Origin: a bacterium
Lineage (GTDB): Bacteria; Vulcanimicrobiota; Vulcanimicrobiia; Vulcanimicrobiales; Vulcanimicrobiaceae
NCBI GenBank assembly: GCA_021778415.1
Contig: JAJYCL010000013.1
Coordinates: forward strand, 1 to 64,000
Length of the DNA stretch: 64,000 nucleotides
Reading direction: 5' to 3'
Position 1 is the first letter of the stretch, and every line of letters begins with the position of its first letter. Below are positions 8,458-15,965 of this stretch, one piece after another. Under the pieces are notes generated by a model, which was given only the letters and a program-made list of their open reading frames with translations, made no database searches and was not told the origin of the DNA. The position numbers were made by a program, and so were the translations under genes.

Positions 8458-8813
8458 CGAAACTTACCTACCCGCACAGCCAAGGAGTCGATGCAAACGA
8501 ACAACTCCGTTTCATCGCGGAAACATTCGGACTTTCGGAAACGGAGCTCGGGCGTCTCCTTCATGTCACCCGGCAGTCGGTAACAAAATGGAGGGAGCGA
8601 GGAATCCCGCCCAAGCGATCCGCGCAAGTCGATCGCATCGTTGAGGTTGCGCAGTTCTTACAGCGGCGCCTCATTCCGGCGCGCATTCCGGAAATAGTCC
8701 GAACGCCGGCAAAAGGGCTCGAAGGAGCAACCATGCTCTCCGTCTTGCGCGACCAAGGAGCCGAGGCAATTTTTCTCTACGTTACTCGCCTAGCAGCAAA
8801 CGCGAATTCCTGA
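8454..8813 (+). CDS. HTH protein resembling Xre/MbcA/ParS antitoxins
   Basis: A 119-aa protein starting at the ATG that overlaps the ATPase stop. An HTH lies at about residues 17-45 (FGLSETELGRLLHVTRQSVTKWRERGI). The C-terminal part, with TPAKGLEGATMLSVL, resembles the toxin-binding tail (DUF2384-like) of Xre/MbcA/ParS antitoxins. No RES-domain toxin follows; the coupled partner is the ATPase upstream. A true Xre-RES pair lies 2 kb downstream, so the resemblance can be checked within this window. DNA binding is likely; the toxin-binding reading is inference. Confidence 0.65.
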   Translation: MTKLTYPHSQGVDANEQLRFIAETFGLSETELGRLLHVTRQSVTKWRERGIPPKRSAQVDRIVEVAQFLQRRLIPARIPEIVRTPAKGLEGATMLSVLRDQGAEAIFLYVTRLAANANS

Positions 8814-9228
8814 TACGCGTCCAACGGCCCGCAATAGCTGCGATGCGTCATTTAGCCAACGATTCGGCTGACTCTTCGACTTAAATCCAATAGCACGACG
8901 TGATCACGACGGAGGGCTTGCATTCATTGGGCCTTCCTGATGGACGTGCGCCTTACTACGAAAAAACAGCGTGTGCCCTTTGAAGAATGGTTTTCGAATG
9001 CTATAACTGCAACAATGGCAACGCCTCCGACCATGCGGAGCCACATACCATTGACCACGTCAAGAAAAATGGACTGACCACCGCTCGCGCGGTCTTAAAA
9101 CGAGAGCAGACGACGCTCCTGACGCACCTCCTTCTTTTGTTTCGCCCTTATGTTTCTACTATTTGGCGGTCAAAAATCCGTTTCGTGGCAGCAGGAGTTA
9201 GGGGCGTGTCTCGCCACCAGCACATGAT
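8814..9228. other. Intergenic region, 415 bases, no supported gene
   Basis: No convincing gene is visible. A 45-codon frame at 8940-9077 contains RVPFEEWFSNA, reminiscent of the PF-x-x-W motif of RelE/HigB toxins, but it degenerates at once and lacks the rest of the fold. It could be a toxin-gene scar. The base composition is mixed and no strong terminator is seen after the HTH gene. Confidence 0.4.
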
Positions 9229-9606
9229 CTAGTCCCTCGATAAGACAATTTTCTGAACGCGACGGAGCGGTTGCAAATTCGCCCCTTCCACGAAGAGTTT
9301 CCCGTCTCGCAACGAGGCGAGCATTTTCTGCATGCCAAAATTCATGACGACCGTTCCCTCGGACGTCACCGAGTACGTAAAAGCGATTTCACGCAAGGAT
9401 GACGATCCTCCAAAGAGCGTGAACGAATTATCGTCGTATTGCTCACTACCCGTCCCATCAGCGTTAAACGTCATGCCAGTAAACTGATCAGGGGTTTCCC
9501 AAGACCCAACAACACGCGAATTCGCTGATGAGCAAGCGTCGAATCCGAACAAAACAGCAGCGGCAAATGCTGCAATTGCGAGCGGGTGGAGGGTCCATTT
9601 TCTCAT
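9229..9606 (-). CDS. Small lipoprotein, unknown function
   Basis: A 125-aa protein with an N-terminal hydrophobic segment and a lipobox-like FDAC at residues 22-25, predicting a lipid-anchored mature protein of about 100 aa. The mature part begins SSANSRVVGSWETPDQF and continues with alternating strands (GMTFNADGTGSEQY, IAFTYSVTSEGTVVMNF, GKLFVEG). This is the pattern of small lipocalin-like or DUF-type beta-sandwich lipoproteins that measure roughly one domain. No partner gene is adjacent; about 370 bases of noncoding DNA lie upstream. Confidence 0.6.
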   Translation of the reverse strand: MRKWTLHPLAIAAFAAAVLFGFDACSSANSRVVGSWETPDQFTGMTFNADGTGSEQYDDNSFTLFGGSSSLREIAFTYSVTSEGTVVMNFGMQKMLASLRDGKLFVEGANLQPLRRVQKIVLSRD

Positions 9607-9948
9607 CAGCGTGCGCGAGAAACTCCGGCGTTCAGGCCGAAGAGGGATAGCGTGCCGTGCCTAGCACGGCCCCTGTTCTCGCTTCCTTTCGTTCTTATCG
9701 CTATACGGTAGTGACAGTCTAGCGCTTACGGACGGCAACGAAGAACTCCTGGTGTCAATATTCGAACGGCAAGGATGAGAACGGAACCTATGAGCGCGCG
9801 TGTTGTCACGATGATTTTCGAACCCGTCGGTGGGCTGTTCCACAAAATTGCATCGGGTCTTCATGCGCCAGGCTGGGAAGAGGCGGAATTGGCCAGCGCA
9901 GAAAACGCGCTAGTCTACTGGAGCCCGGCCCGCTTCTTTGCAAAGACA
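9607..9948. other. Intergenic region without a supported gene
   Basis: Nothing coding is supported here. It holds the upstream region of the small lipoprotein gene. Toward 9970 it meets the degraded copy of the surface-type protein gene. Open frames in it on either strand lack start signals and family resemblance. Confidence 0.5.
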
Positions 9949-10410
9949 TCATCCGGCGAAGTTATGATTTTTTTCGGCAAACTGCGCGACGCACAAACCC
10001 GATGCCGTGAACGTCACCTGCACCGTCTCGTTGGCTGTAAACGTCCCATCGGTCGATAACGTATCCGATACGATGTGCGGATTCGCGCACACGCTCGGCG
10101 TTTGCACAACCGCCCGAATTGCCCCGTTCGGCGGCAGGTCGTAGTTTCGTTCACTCACGCCCATGTTTGCCACGGCACCCGGAGAAAACGAAATGGCGGC
10201 CCGTCCAACCGCCTGCAACGGATACGTTTGCCCGACGCTTACCGCGATAGGTTGCGTTTGCGGCGTATTATCAGTAACAGACACGGTGAAATTCGCCCCG
10301 TTCGGCAACGGCGTAACGATAGCGACCGGCACCACCGAAATCGCCGGGACACCGCTTCCGACGACGTTCGATGCACCGCTTACATCCAGCAAGGGCCTGA
10401 AGTTCTGCAA
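9949..10410 (-). pseudogene. Truncated duplicate of the 12804-14234 surface-type protein
   Basis: The translated stretch with GAVANMGVSERNYDLPPNG and DTLSTDGTFTAN is almost identical to an internal part of the protein encoded at 12804-14234. Nucleotide similarity covers about 9970-10370 here and 13740-14095 there. Homology stops abruptly on both sides: after LCVAQFAEKNHNF at the 3' end, and near NVVGSGVPAIS at the 5' end. No signal peptide, start context or C-terminal domain remains, so I call it a gene fragment. Compared with the longer copy it retains 40 extra bases, encoding roughly PIAVSVGQTYPLQAVG, and a further in-frame 6 bases. Its broken 5' side faces the Xre-RES module. Confidence 0.75.
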
Positions 10411-10450
10411 GCGCCTGGAATACTGTGTAGACGTATGCTACGGTAGACAA

Positions 10451-10918
10451 ATGGCAACCAAAATGACGACAAATGACAAAAGCTCCAAACCCGCTCGTCA
10501 TGAAGCGACATCGCAATTTGCGGTTTTCCGGACAAATGACGAAGCCAAAATCAGGGCAATGATTCTCGGTCGGCGTGTGCCGGCAAAACGAGCGCTAACG
10601 CAAATCCGATCGTTGTTTGACGTTCGCGATCAGGATCTGGCGGATCTTCTCGAAATTTCGTCGCGTACCGTCGCCCGGCGAATCCACTCCGTCGAGGATC
10701 GCCTCTCCGTACCCGAAGCGGATCGTGCGTATCGGCTCACGCGACTCTTCGATCTCGCAGCCAAGATGTTGGGAGGCAATACCCAAGCGAAACGGTGGTT
10801 CCATGAGCGCGTTCCCGCATTCGGAAACGAATGCGCCGTTCAGTTGATAAGAACGGAGATTGGAGCGTACTACGTTGAACGGGCGCTCTACGCTATCGGC
10901 TACGGCGGACTCGGGTGA
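10451..10918 (+). CDS. Xre/MbcA/ParS-family antitoxin
   Basis: This 155-aa protein is the antitoxin of a RES-Xre type II pair. After a polar N-terminus, an HTH-like segment (about residues 50-75, LFDVRDQDLADLLEISSRTVARRI) is followed by a helical stretch. The toxin-binding DUF2384 tail follows, with FDLAAKMLGGNTQAKRWFHERVPAFGNECAVQLI, where the family has xxAxxWLxxPxxxLGG-type residues. The ATG at 10451 is used; an upstream in-frame extension to 10163 would read through the duplicated fragment. The stop codon overlaps the RES toxin start (GTGA), the usual coupling in this family. Confidence 0.88.
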   Translation: MATKMTTNDKSSKPARHEATSQFAVFRTNDEAKIRAMILGRRVPAKRALTQIRSLFDVRDQDLADLLEISSRTVARRIHSVEDRLSVPEADRAYRLTRLFDLAAKMLGGNTQAKRWFHERVPAFGNECAVQLIRTEIGAYYVERALYAIGYGGLG

Positions 10919-11388
10919 TTGTTTGGCGTCTTGCTCGGAAACTGTTTGCACCGACTCCAGCAGAAGCCTACAACGGGACGGGAGCAAGGCTTGGCGGCGG
11001 GCGTTGGAATTCGCGCACGATCGCGATGGCTTACGCGAGCGAAAACGCCGCGCTTGCCTTTGCGGAATACTTTGCAAACCTTCCGCAAACGATGGCGCCA
11101 ACGGATCTGCAGTTTTTTCCGGCTCTCGTGCCTGATGACTGCATCCTTCCATCGCCAACGCTTCCCACGGGATGGGACGCCGTTCCCGCCGGATTCGTCT
11201 CCGCTCATTTCGGGGATGAATGGATCGCGTCACGCGCTTCGCTTGCACTTATCGTGCCATCGGTACTCGTTCCTAATGTCAACATCCTCATCAATCCGGC
11301 GCATGATGATTTTCAGCGCATCGTTTTTCAACAACCGATTGCGTTCACGTTCGACCAACGCTTTATTGCAAAAAGCGCTCCTGCGTAA
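10915..11388 (+). CDS. RES-domain toxin
   Basis: A 157-aa RES-domain protein. Characterised RES toxins degrade or modify NAD+ or ADP-ribosylate targets, stopping growth. The family signature residues Arg, Glu and Ser are visible: WRLARKLF near residue 4, GGRWNSR near 28-34, YASENAALAFAEYFAN around residues 40-55 (glutamate in the SENAALAFAEY helix), and SLALIVPSVLVPNVNILINPAHDDF in the C-terminal half. The GTG at 10915 overlaps the antitoxin stop. The pair sits directly beside a broken gene copy, consistent with acquisition as a unit. Confidence 0.9.
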   Translation: MIVWRLARKLFAPTPAEAYNGTGARLGGGRWNSRTIAMAYASENAALAFAEYFANLPQTMAPTDLQFFPALVPDDCILPSPTLPTGWDAVPAGFVSAHFGDEWIASRASLALIVPSVLVPNVNILINPAHDDFQRIVFQQPIAFTFDQRFIAKSAPA

Positions 11389-11425
11389 CCAAGTTTCTCG
11401 CCTCGCCACCTCGAAAGGAGCCCCT

Positions 11426-12706
11426 ATGAAACTCACGCTCTCGCTCACCGGAATCGCACTCGTCGCGGCCTTAGCCGCCTGTGGCGGCGGTGGCTCCGGC
11501 CCTACTACCAATCCCCCGGTCGGCGGGCCATCGCCCACTACCGCACCGCCCACCACGCAGGGCTGTGCGCCTGCCTCCGGTTCGCTTCCAACCTCGGGAG
11601 TCTATGGCTGCGTCCGCGTGTTGGCTTCGGCTAATCCGCAGGCTACCAATCTTGCCCCGAATGGCTGGGTTGTGCCCGGTGCCAATGGCCTGGCAACGCA
11701 AGACGTTGGCGTTCCCACCACGACCTTTCATGTCTATATCGGGGGCGTCTATCACGATCCGTTGCATCAACCCACGGGCAGTATCGCCGTAACGACCGAT
11801 GCCAACGGCTTCTTCGCCAGCAACGATCCCACGCTCATGGCCGATCTCGCTGCATCCACGGCATACTATGGAGCCACGGATAAGAGCGGTACGACCTATG
11901 CGCTGATCGAGGCGACGCAGTATGCCTTGGCACCGCCTTGCACGGCTCCGGTCGTCAATGCGGGGCAACCCTCGGCAAATGCGCCGCTGGGGCCGAATGT
12001 CTATCCGGCAACGGCCTGCGGGGTTGCTCTGCCTGCGCCCATGCCTTCGCCGGTGCCGGGCGGCTATAGCGTGGATGAGCAACTGTTCCCGTACACGGCT
12101 TCGGCTTCAAGCGCGCAGTTCGTGCAAGGCTTTCTCCCAACGGCGAAGACCGGAACGGGATGGGGGCCGACTACGCCGCTCTATGTGACGACGCTGACGA
12201 GTGATGAGGCAACGATGTTCGATGGTGCGGAAACCTACCGCATGGCGAACGAGGCTTCGGGCGTCGGCTATGCCAGCAATGCCTTGGGCGCATGGGATGG
12301 AACGCCAATCGTACCGGATGAGACGGAAATGGAACTCGCCCGCTACAACGCCTGGAGCTACGGCAGCACCGGACAAGACGGCTTGGGGGCCAATCTAGTC
12401 ATGAATCAGTCGCTCCTGACGCTTAACGGCGTTTTTGGTGGGCCGGTGGCCGAGGGGCCGTATGCAATTCCTATCGCTCAACAAGGCAGTGTATTGGTTT
12501 CACAAATGTTGACCGCAGGACACGGCCTTATGCTGAATTCACCTTGCCGAAACGGCGTTCCGTACGACGTTACTGCATGTGCCGTTCCAGCGCAACTAGG
12601 ATACTTCCAAGGGTTCGCGTCGCTTTACAATGGCGCCGCCCCCTCGTTTGCACCGACGCAAGGGCCAAGTAACTACTTCGATAACGAGGCATCTTCCCCG
12701 CACTAA
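11426..12706 (+). CDS. Secreted Cys-lipoprotein, unknown function
   Basis: The start is the ATG at 11426, with AAAGGAG at 11414-11420; a much longer in-frame extension upstream overlaps the RES gene and is rejected. The 426-aa product has a signal peptide ending in LAAC (Cys19), a Gly-rich then Pro/Thr-rich linker (about residues 20-45), and a large extracellular part. The segment ETEMELARYNAWSYG and later GHGLMLNSPCRNGVPYDV faintly recall CAP/SCP-type proteins, but I would not assign that. A strong two-way terminator follows at 12727-12766. It converges on the longer surface-type protein gene. Confidence 0.7.
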   Translation: MKLTLSLTGIALVAALAACGGGGSGPTTNPPVGGPSPTTAPPTTQGCAPASGSLPTSGVYGCVRVLASANPQATNLAPNGWVVPGANGLATQDVGVPTTTFHVYIGGVYHDPLHQPTGSIAVTTDANGFFASNDPTLMADLAASTAYYGATDKSGTTYALIEATQYALAPPCTAPVVNAGQPSANAPLGPNVYPATACGVALPAPMPSPVPGGYSVDEQLFPYTASASSAQFVQGFLPTAKTGTGWGPTTPLYVTTLTSDEATMFDGAETYRMANEASGVGYASNALGAWDGTPIVPDETEMELARYNAWSYGSTGQDGLGANLVMNQSLLTLNGVFGGPVAEGPYAIPIAQQGSVLVSQMLTAGHGLMLNSPCRNGVPYDVTACAVPAQLGYFQGFASLYNGAAPSFAPTQGPSNYFDNEASSPH

Positions 12707-12726
12707 CCTTCGCTGCGTCCACCAAA

Positions 12727-12766
12727 CCAAACGCCCCTGAGACTTCATGTTCTCAGGGGCGTTTGG
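12727..12766. terminator. Bidirectional 16-bp hairpin terminator
   Basis: CCAAACGCCCCTGAGA (12727-12742) pairs perfectly with TCTCAGGGGCGTTTGG (12751-12766) around an 8-base loop. It lies between two convergent genes ending at 12706 and 12804, and each end of the stem supplies a short T tract, so it can stop transcription from both sides. Confidence 0.85.
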
Positions 12767-12803
12767 CGTCCTCCCCCCAACGATTCGTGGGGTGAGTCGG
12801 CGG

Positions 12804-14234
12804 TTAGCAGATGCCGAGTCGGTGCATCGTCGGGGTGCAGATTGGCCGAGGCGTCGGCGTCGGTCGCGGTGTCGGCGTTGGCACCGGCGTCGGCGTTGGG
12901 ACCGGGGTTGCCGTGGGGCCAGGCGTCGTCATTGTGCCGGTGGCAAGGTTTATCTTGAGTTGGTTCGCCCCGTTGGCGATCATGTTCGGGTACTGCACCG
13001 GGCCTCGTCCGATGCTCGGGTTGGCTGGAATATCAAAGAGCGAGGTATCGTAGCACATGCTCGGATTGTAGCTTGGTGCAGGCGTTGGAACGCCCCAGGT
13101 AGTGGCATTGGCCGTGAGCGCGGCGACGGAGGGACCGCCGTTCGTCGTACACCAATCCGGCTGGAGATCACGCGGGACTTGCGGGTAGTGGTAGGTGCCT
13201 TGCTTGGCAGGCTGTTGGCCCGGCGTGAATGCGACGCCCTGTTGCAGATAGGGTCCGGCGTCAACGGTCCCGGAGTACCCATGAATTGACGGAGGAGGCC
13301 GACAACCATTGCCATTGCCAGCGCCCGGACTACACGGAGCCGGTACCGGATCGGGTTGACATGTAGCCCCGAAGCCACCGCAAAAATTGGCAGAAATGAC
13401 GTGATAACTCACACACAAATCACCGACCGGACAACTATAGATGCCCCCTCCCACATTCCCTTGACCAATATACGGTCCATAGACGCAGCCGCCCGATACA
13501 ATATAGCCATTGAGGTTGTCGGGGCCGTTCGAACTCGCACACATCCCGTTAGGAACTACTGATCCGCAGTTTTGAGTGCATCCTATTGATCCAGGCCCAC
13601 TCGATGAACCACCTAATGAAGCAATAATCGCGTTTAATTGAGCCAAAGCAGACTGTAGTGCGCCCGTACTCGGATTCACCCCGCCATCGATAAGGCCCAT
13701 CGAACCCGGATTCGCTAGCACCTTTGCCGTCGCTGGCTGATTATACCGATCGGCAAACTGCACGACGCACAAACCCGATGCCGTGAACGTCACCTGCACC
13801 GTATCGTTGGCCGTGAATGTCCCATCGGTCGATAGCGTATCCGAGACGATGCGCGCATTCCCGCATACGCTCGGCGTTTGCACAATCGCCCGAATCGCCC
13901 CATTGGGCGGCAGGTCGTAGTTTCGTTCGCTCACGCCCATGTTTGCAACGGCACCGGGAGAAAACGAAATGGCCGCTTGTCCATCGGTTGCGTTTGCGGC
14001 GTATTGTCGGTGACGGACACGGTGCAATTCGCCCCGTTCGGCAACGGCGTAACGACCGGCACCACCGAAATCGTCGCGACACCGCTCCCAATTGAGCGTA
14101 TAGATTTGCGCCGGATTCGTCGTGCGGTTGCCATAATTTTGTTCGCGTAACGTCGCCGTTTGCGCCGGCATAATCGGTGCGCGGAACGTCATCGGTGAAT
14201 TCGCGATAATCTCGGGATTCGGCGTTGGCGTCAT
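12804..14234 (-). CDS. Surface-type protein with Pro/Thr tail, probably 5'-truncated
   Basis: The open frame is 476 codons. The N-terminal part (ANSPMTFRAPIMPAQTATL) lacks any signal peptide. A conserved beta-rich region follows (AAISFSPGAVANMGVSER, residues about 90-150), then a Gly/Cys-rich region and a PT-repeat tail (PTPVPTPTP, about residues 440-465). The in-frame DNA above the ATG looks coding (YRHIVGT) but is closed by a stop 24 bases upstream, next to the vapBC promoter. The gene has therefore probably lost its 5' end. Relative to the fragment at 9949-10410, a 40-base deletion shifts the frame over roughly 13980-14095. The product is likely non-functional or altered. Confidence 0.55.
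   Translation of the reverse strand: MTPTPNPEIIANSPMTFRAPIMPAQTATLREQNYGNRTTNPAQIYTLNWERCRDDFGGAGRYAVAERGELHRVRHRQYAANATDGQAAISFSPGAVANMGVSERNYDLPPNGAIRAIVQTPSVCGNARIVSDTLSTDGTFTANDTVQVTFTASGLCVVQFADRYNQPATAKVLANPGSMGLIDGGVNPSTGALQSALAQLNAIIASLGGSSSGPGSIGCTQNCGSVVPNGMCASSNGPDNLNGYIVSGGCVYGPYIGQGNVGGGIYSCPVGDLCVSYHVISANFCGGFGATCQPDPVPAPCSPGAGNGNGCRPPPSIHGYSGTVDAGPYLQQGVAFTPGQQPAKQGTYHYPQVPRDLQPDWCTTNGGPSVAALTANATTWGVPTPAPSYNPSMCYDTSLFDIPANPSIGRGPVQYPNMIANGANQLKINLATGTMTTPGPTATPVPTPTPVPTPTPRPTPTPRPICTPTMHRLGIC
12840..12915 (-). repeat. Low-complexity repeat encoding the PTP tail
   Basis: GGCGTCGG/GGCGTTGG hexamer-like units recur imperfectly through this stretch, encoding PTPVPTPTPRPTPTP on the minus strand. 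Such tracts are prone to length change by slippage and commonly form the wall-spanning stalk of secreted proteins. Confidence 0.7.
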
Positions 14235-14264
14235 CGTGCCAACAATGTGCCGATACGTAGTATT

Positions 14265-14300
14265 TTGTACCTTTCACCTATTTATGGTAGAATTATTCTA
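14265..14300 (+). promoter_or_regulatory. vapBC promoter with overlapping palindromic operator
   Basis: TTGTAC (14265-14270) and TAGAAT (14288-14293) are separated by 17 bases. The predicted transcript would start about 14300, leaving almost no leader before the GTG at 14303. TAGAAT-T-ATTCTA (14288-14300) is an inverted repeat that covers the -10 box, a natural binding site for VapB or VapBC autoregulation. Confidence 0.6.
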
Positions 14301-14302
14301 TT

Positions 14303-14548
14303 GTGGTTCTAAGCATCAAAAGCACCGAGGCAAACGACCTTGCGCGCCAACTCGCTCGCGAGACTGGCGAGAGCCTGACAGCGGCCGTGACCGAGGCGCT
14401 ACGCCAGCGTCTAACACTTGTCCGTCAACGAAAAGGCAAGGAGGACGCGTTAAACCGTATTCAACAGATCGCGCGATCTCGCGCCATCCTAGATAATCGT
14501 TCGCATGACGAGATCGTCGGCTACGATTCGAGCGGAGCGCCGATCTAG
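14303..14548 (+). CDS. vapB: VapB-type antitoxin
   Basis: An 81-aa antitoxin of the Rv0623/PSK-operon type. The N-terminal region ANDLARQLARETGESLTAAVTEALRQRL has the ribbon-helix-helix pattern of dimeric DNA binders. The charged C-terminal tail ending GYDSSGAPI fits the VapC-binding segment. The GTG at 14303 is the only start that allows the promoter geometry described at 14265-14300; no Shine-Dalgarno sequence precedes it, so translation from a near-leaderless transcript is likely. The stop overlaps the vapC start by one base (TAGTG). Confidence 0.9.
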   Translation: MVLSIKSTEANDLARQLARETGESLTAAVTEALRQRLTLVRQRKGKEDALNRIQQIARSRAILDNRSHDEIVGYDSSGAPI

Positions 14549-14970
14549 TGGTCCTTGATACCTCCGCCATCATTGCAATTCTTCGAAATGAACCCGATGC
14601 AGCCGTCTATCGAGAGGCCATCGCGCGCGCCGAGACCCTCTCTATCGGTGCGCCAACCCTACTCGAGTGCGAGTTGGTCGTGCGGCAAGCGCTTGGCGAC
14701 AGCGGGTCGACCGATCTCGACAATTTTATCCTCTCCCTCAATGTGCACGTGGAACCGTTCGGAGAAGTCGAAGCAGATTTCGCGCGATACGCCTATCGCC
14801 AATTCGGTAAAGGGCGTCATCCGGCAGGTTTAAATTTTGGGGACTGCCTGACATTCGGAACCGCGGTCGCACGCAATGAACCATTGCTGTTTAAAGGCGA
14901 CGACTTTGCCCAGACCAATATCGCTGATGCGCGCGCTTACTACGCTGACGAAAAACCGCTCCATCCGTAA
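14548..14970 (+). CDS. vapC: VapC-type PIN-domain toxin
   Basis: A 140-aa PIN-domain ribonuclease. VapC toxins cut tRNA or rRNA with Mg2+ held by acidic residues. The expected set is visible: D4 in VLDTSAI, E40 in LLECELV, D99 in FGDCLTFG and D118/D119 in KGDDF. Length is typical and no lesion is seen, so the toxin should be active. The start is GTG at 14548, overlapping the antitoxin stop. The gene ends 17 bases before the left end of the IS element. Confidence 0.93.
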   Translation: MVLDTSAIIAILRNEPDAAVYREAIARAETLSIGAPTLLECELVVRQALGDSGSTDLDNFILSLNVHVEPFGEVEADFARYAYRQFGKGRHPAGLNFGDCLTFGTAVARNEPLLFKGDDFAQTNIADARAYYADEKPLHP

Positions 14971-15004
14971 GCGTGAACTGCTCACACTGACCTGAGGTGG
15001 CGTT

Positions 15005-15636
15005 TTACGCAGCTGATAACCGTGAGAGTTGGTTGATTTTGAAATCCTCCGCAAACTCCCTTGGCGGCCGATTGCCAAGAGCTGAGTGCGGCCTAACGTC
15101 ATTGTAGTCTCGTTGCCAATCTGCAGCTTTACGCCGCGCTTCAAAAATCGTCATGAATCGGTGCTCGTTGAAGAACTCGTCGCGAATTTTCCCGTTGAGC
15201 GATTCGATGTTCGCATTCTGCGTTGGCTTACCGGGCGCAATGAAATGCAATTTGATATTATGCTCAGCGCCCCAACGCAGCATCGCGTGGCTCGTGAACT
15301 CGGAACCATTGTCGAACCGAATCGTTTCCGGCGAACCGCGCTCGAACGCGATCTCCTCGAACGAATGTTCCGGTAGTTACCAATTCGGTCGTGCATGAAA
15401 TCAATCGACCAACGCTCGTTCGGTCGCGTGACCGCCGCGACGCCGTTGCCTCGAACGTAGTTCACCTTACGCTTGCGTCGAGGCCGCACTCGCAGGCCAA
15501 GCTCGCCATCGTCTTTCGGCTTCCGTGCGTGATACAACGTTCGGCGACATTGCCCAACGATTGCACAAGCACGCACCTTCGAAACACCGCGCTCTTCCAA
15601 TGCCGTCACCGCTTCTTTCCGCTGCGAGGGCCCCAT
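15005..15636 (-). pseudogene. IS3 transposase OrfB, internally deleted and frameshifted
   Basis: The first part (KEAVTALEERGVSKVRACAI, then RPNERWSIDFMHDRIGNY) holds the first catalytic Asp of the DDE integrase core. The frame then breaks near 15370-15390. The C-terminal part resumes in another frame with FDNGSEF (second Asp) and NANIESLNGKIRDEFF (catalytic Glu), ending at 15005. About 70-80 residues of the core between the first and second Asp appear missing compared with normal OrfB (roughly 270-290 aa). It cannot make an active transposase. Confidence 0.88.
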
Positions 15637-15899
15637 CCGTTTTTTGAGATCAGGTCTCGCACGGCATCGACTTCAAGCGTGAGCCGGGCGATGATCCGGT
15701 CTTTCTTGGCGCTCTCTTCCTCGAGCTGCTTGAGCCGAGTCAGATCGCTCGTTTCCATGCCGGCGTATCGATCGCGCCAAAGCCGGATGGTGTTTGCGTG
15801 AATGCCGTTTTGGCGTGCAAGCTCCGCGACGGGAACGCCCGCATCGAGTTCCTTGAGGACGGCTACGATCTGCGCCTCGGTGAAGCGACTTTTCTTCAC
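15606..15899 (-). CDS. IS3-family OrfA
   Basis: A 97-aa helix-turn-helix/leucine-zipper protein of IS3 elements that binds the terminal repeats. It begins KKSRFTEAQIVAVLKELDAG, continues with the HTH ARQNGIHANTIRLWRDRYAG and a coiled-coil LKQLEEESAKKDRIIARL. Its 3' end overlaps OrfB by about 30 bases, where the family normally makes an OrfAB fusion by -1 frameshifting. It is intact, but without an active OrfB it can only act as a binding protein or repressor. Confidence 0.9.
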   Translation of the reverse strand: MKKSRFTEAQIVAVLKELDAGVPVAELARQNGIHANTIRLWRDRYAGMETSDLTRLKQLEEESAKKDRIIARLTLEVDAVRDLISKNGWGPRSGKKR

Positions 15900-15965
15900 G
15901 TGAATCTCCTTGGGCCAAAGGCCCGGAATTCACAGTTTCAACTTGAGTAGTTTTGCCACCTCAGG

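Noticed and set aside
8940-9077. 45-codon frame with RVPFEEWFSNA, like a RelE/HigB toxin motif
   Set aside because: Only one short motif matches; the following residues do not fit the fold and the frame ends at once. It could be a scar but is not supported as a gene.
8987-9232. 81-codon plus-strand frame
   Set aside because: No start signal, low-quality composition (many Arg, Thr and His) and no family resemblance.
9775-10059. 94-codon plus-strand frame
   Set aside because: It runs opposite to the duplicated fragment and reads its complement; no start context.
10919-11425. Long in-frame upstream extension of the Cys-lipoprotein gene (ORF from 10919)
   Set aside because: It overlaps the RES toxin gene in another frame; the ATG at 11426 with AAAGGAG at 11414-11420 and a clear lipobox is the real start.
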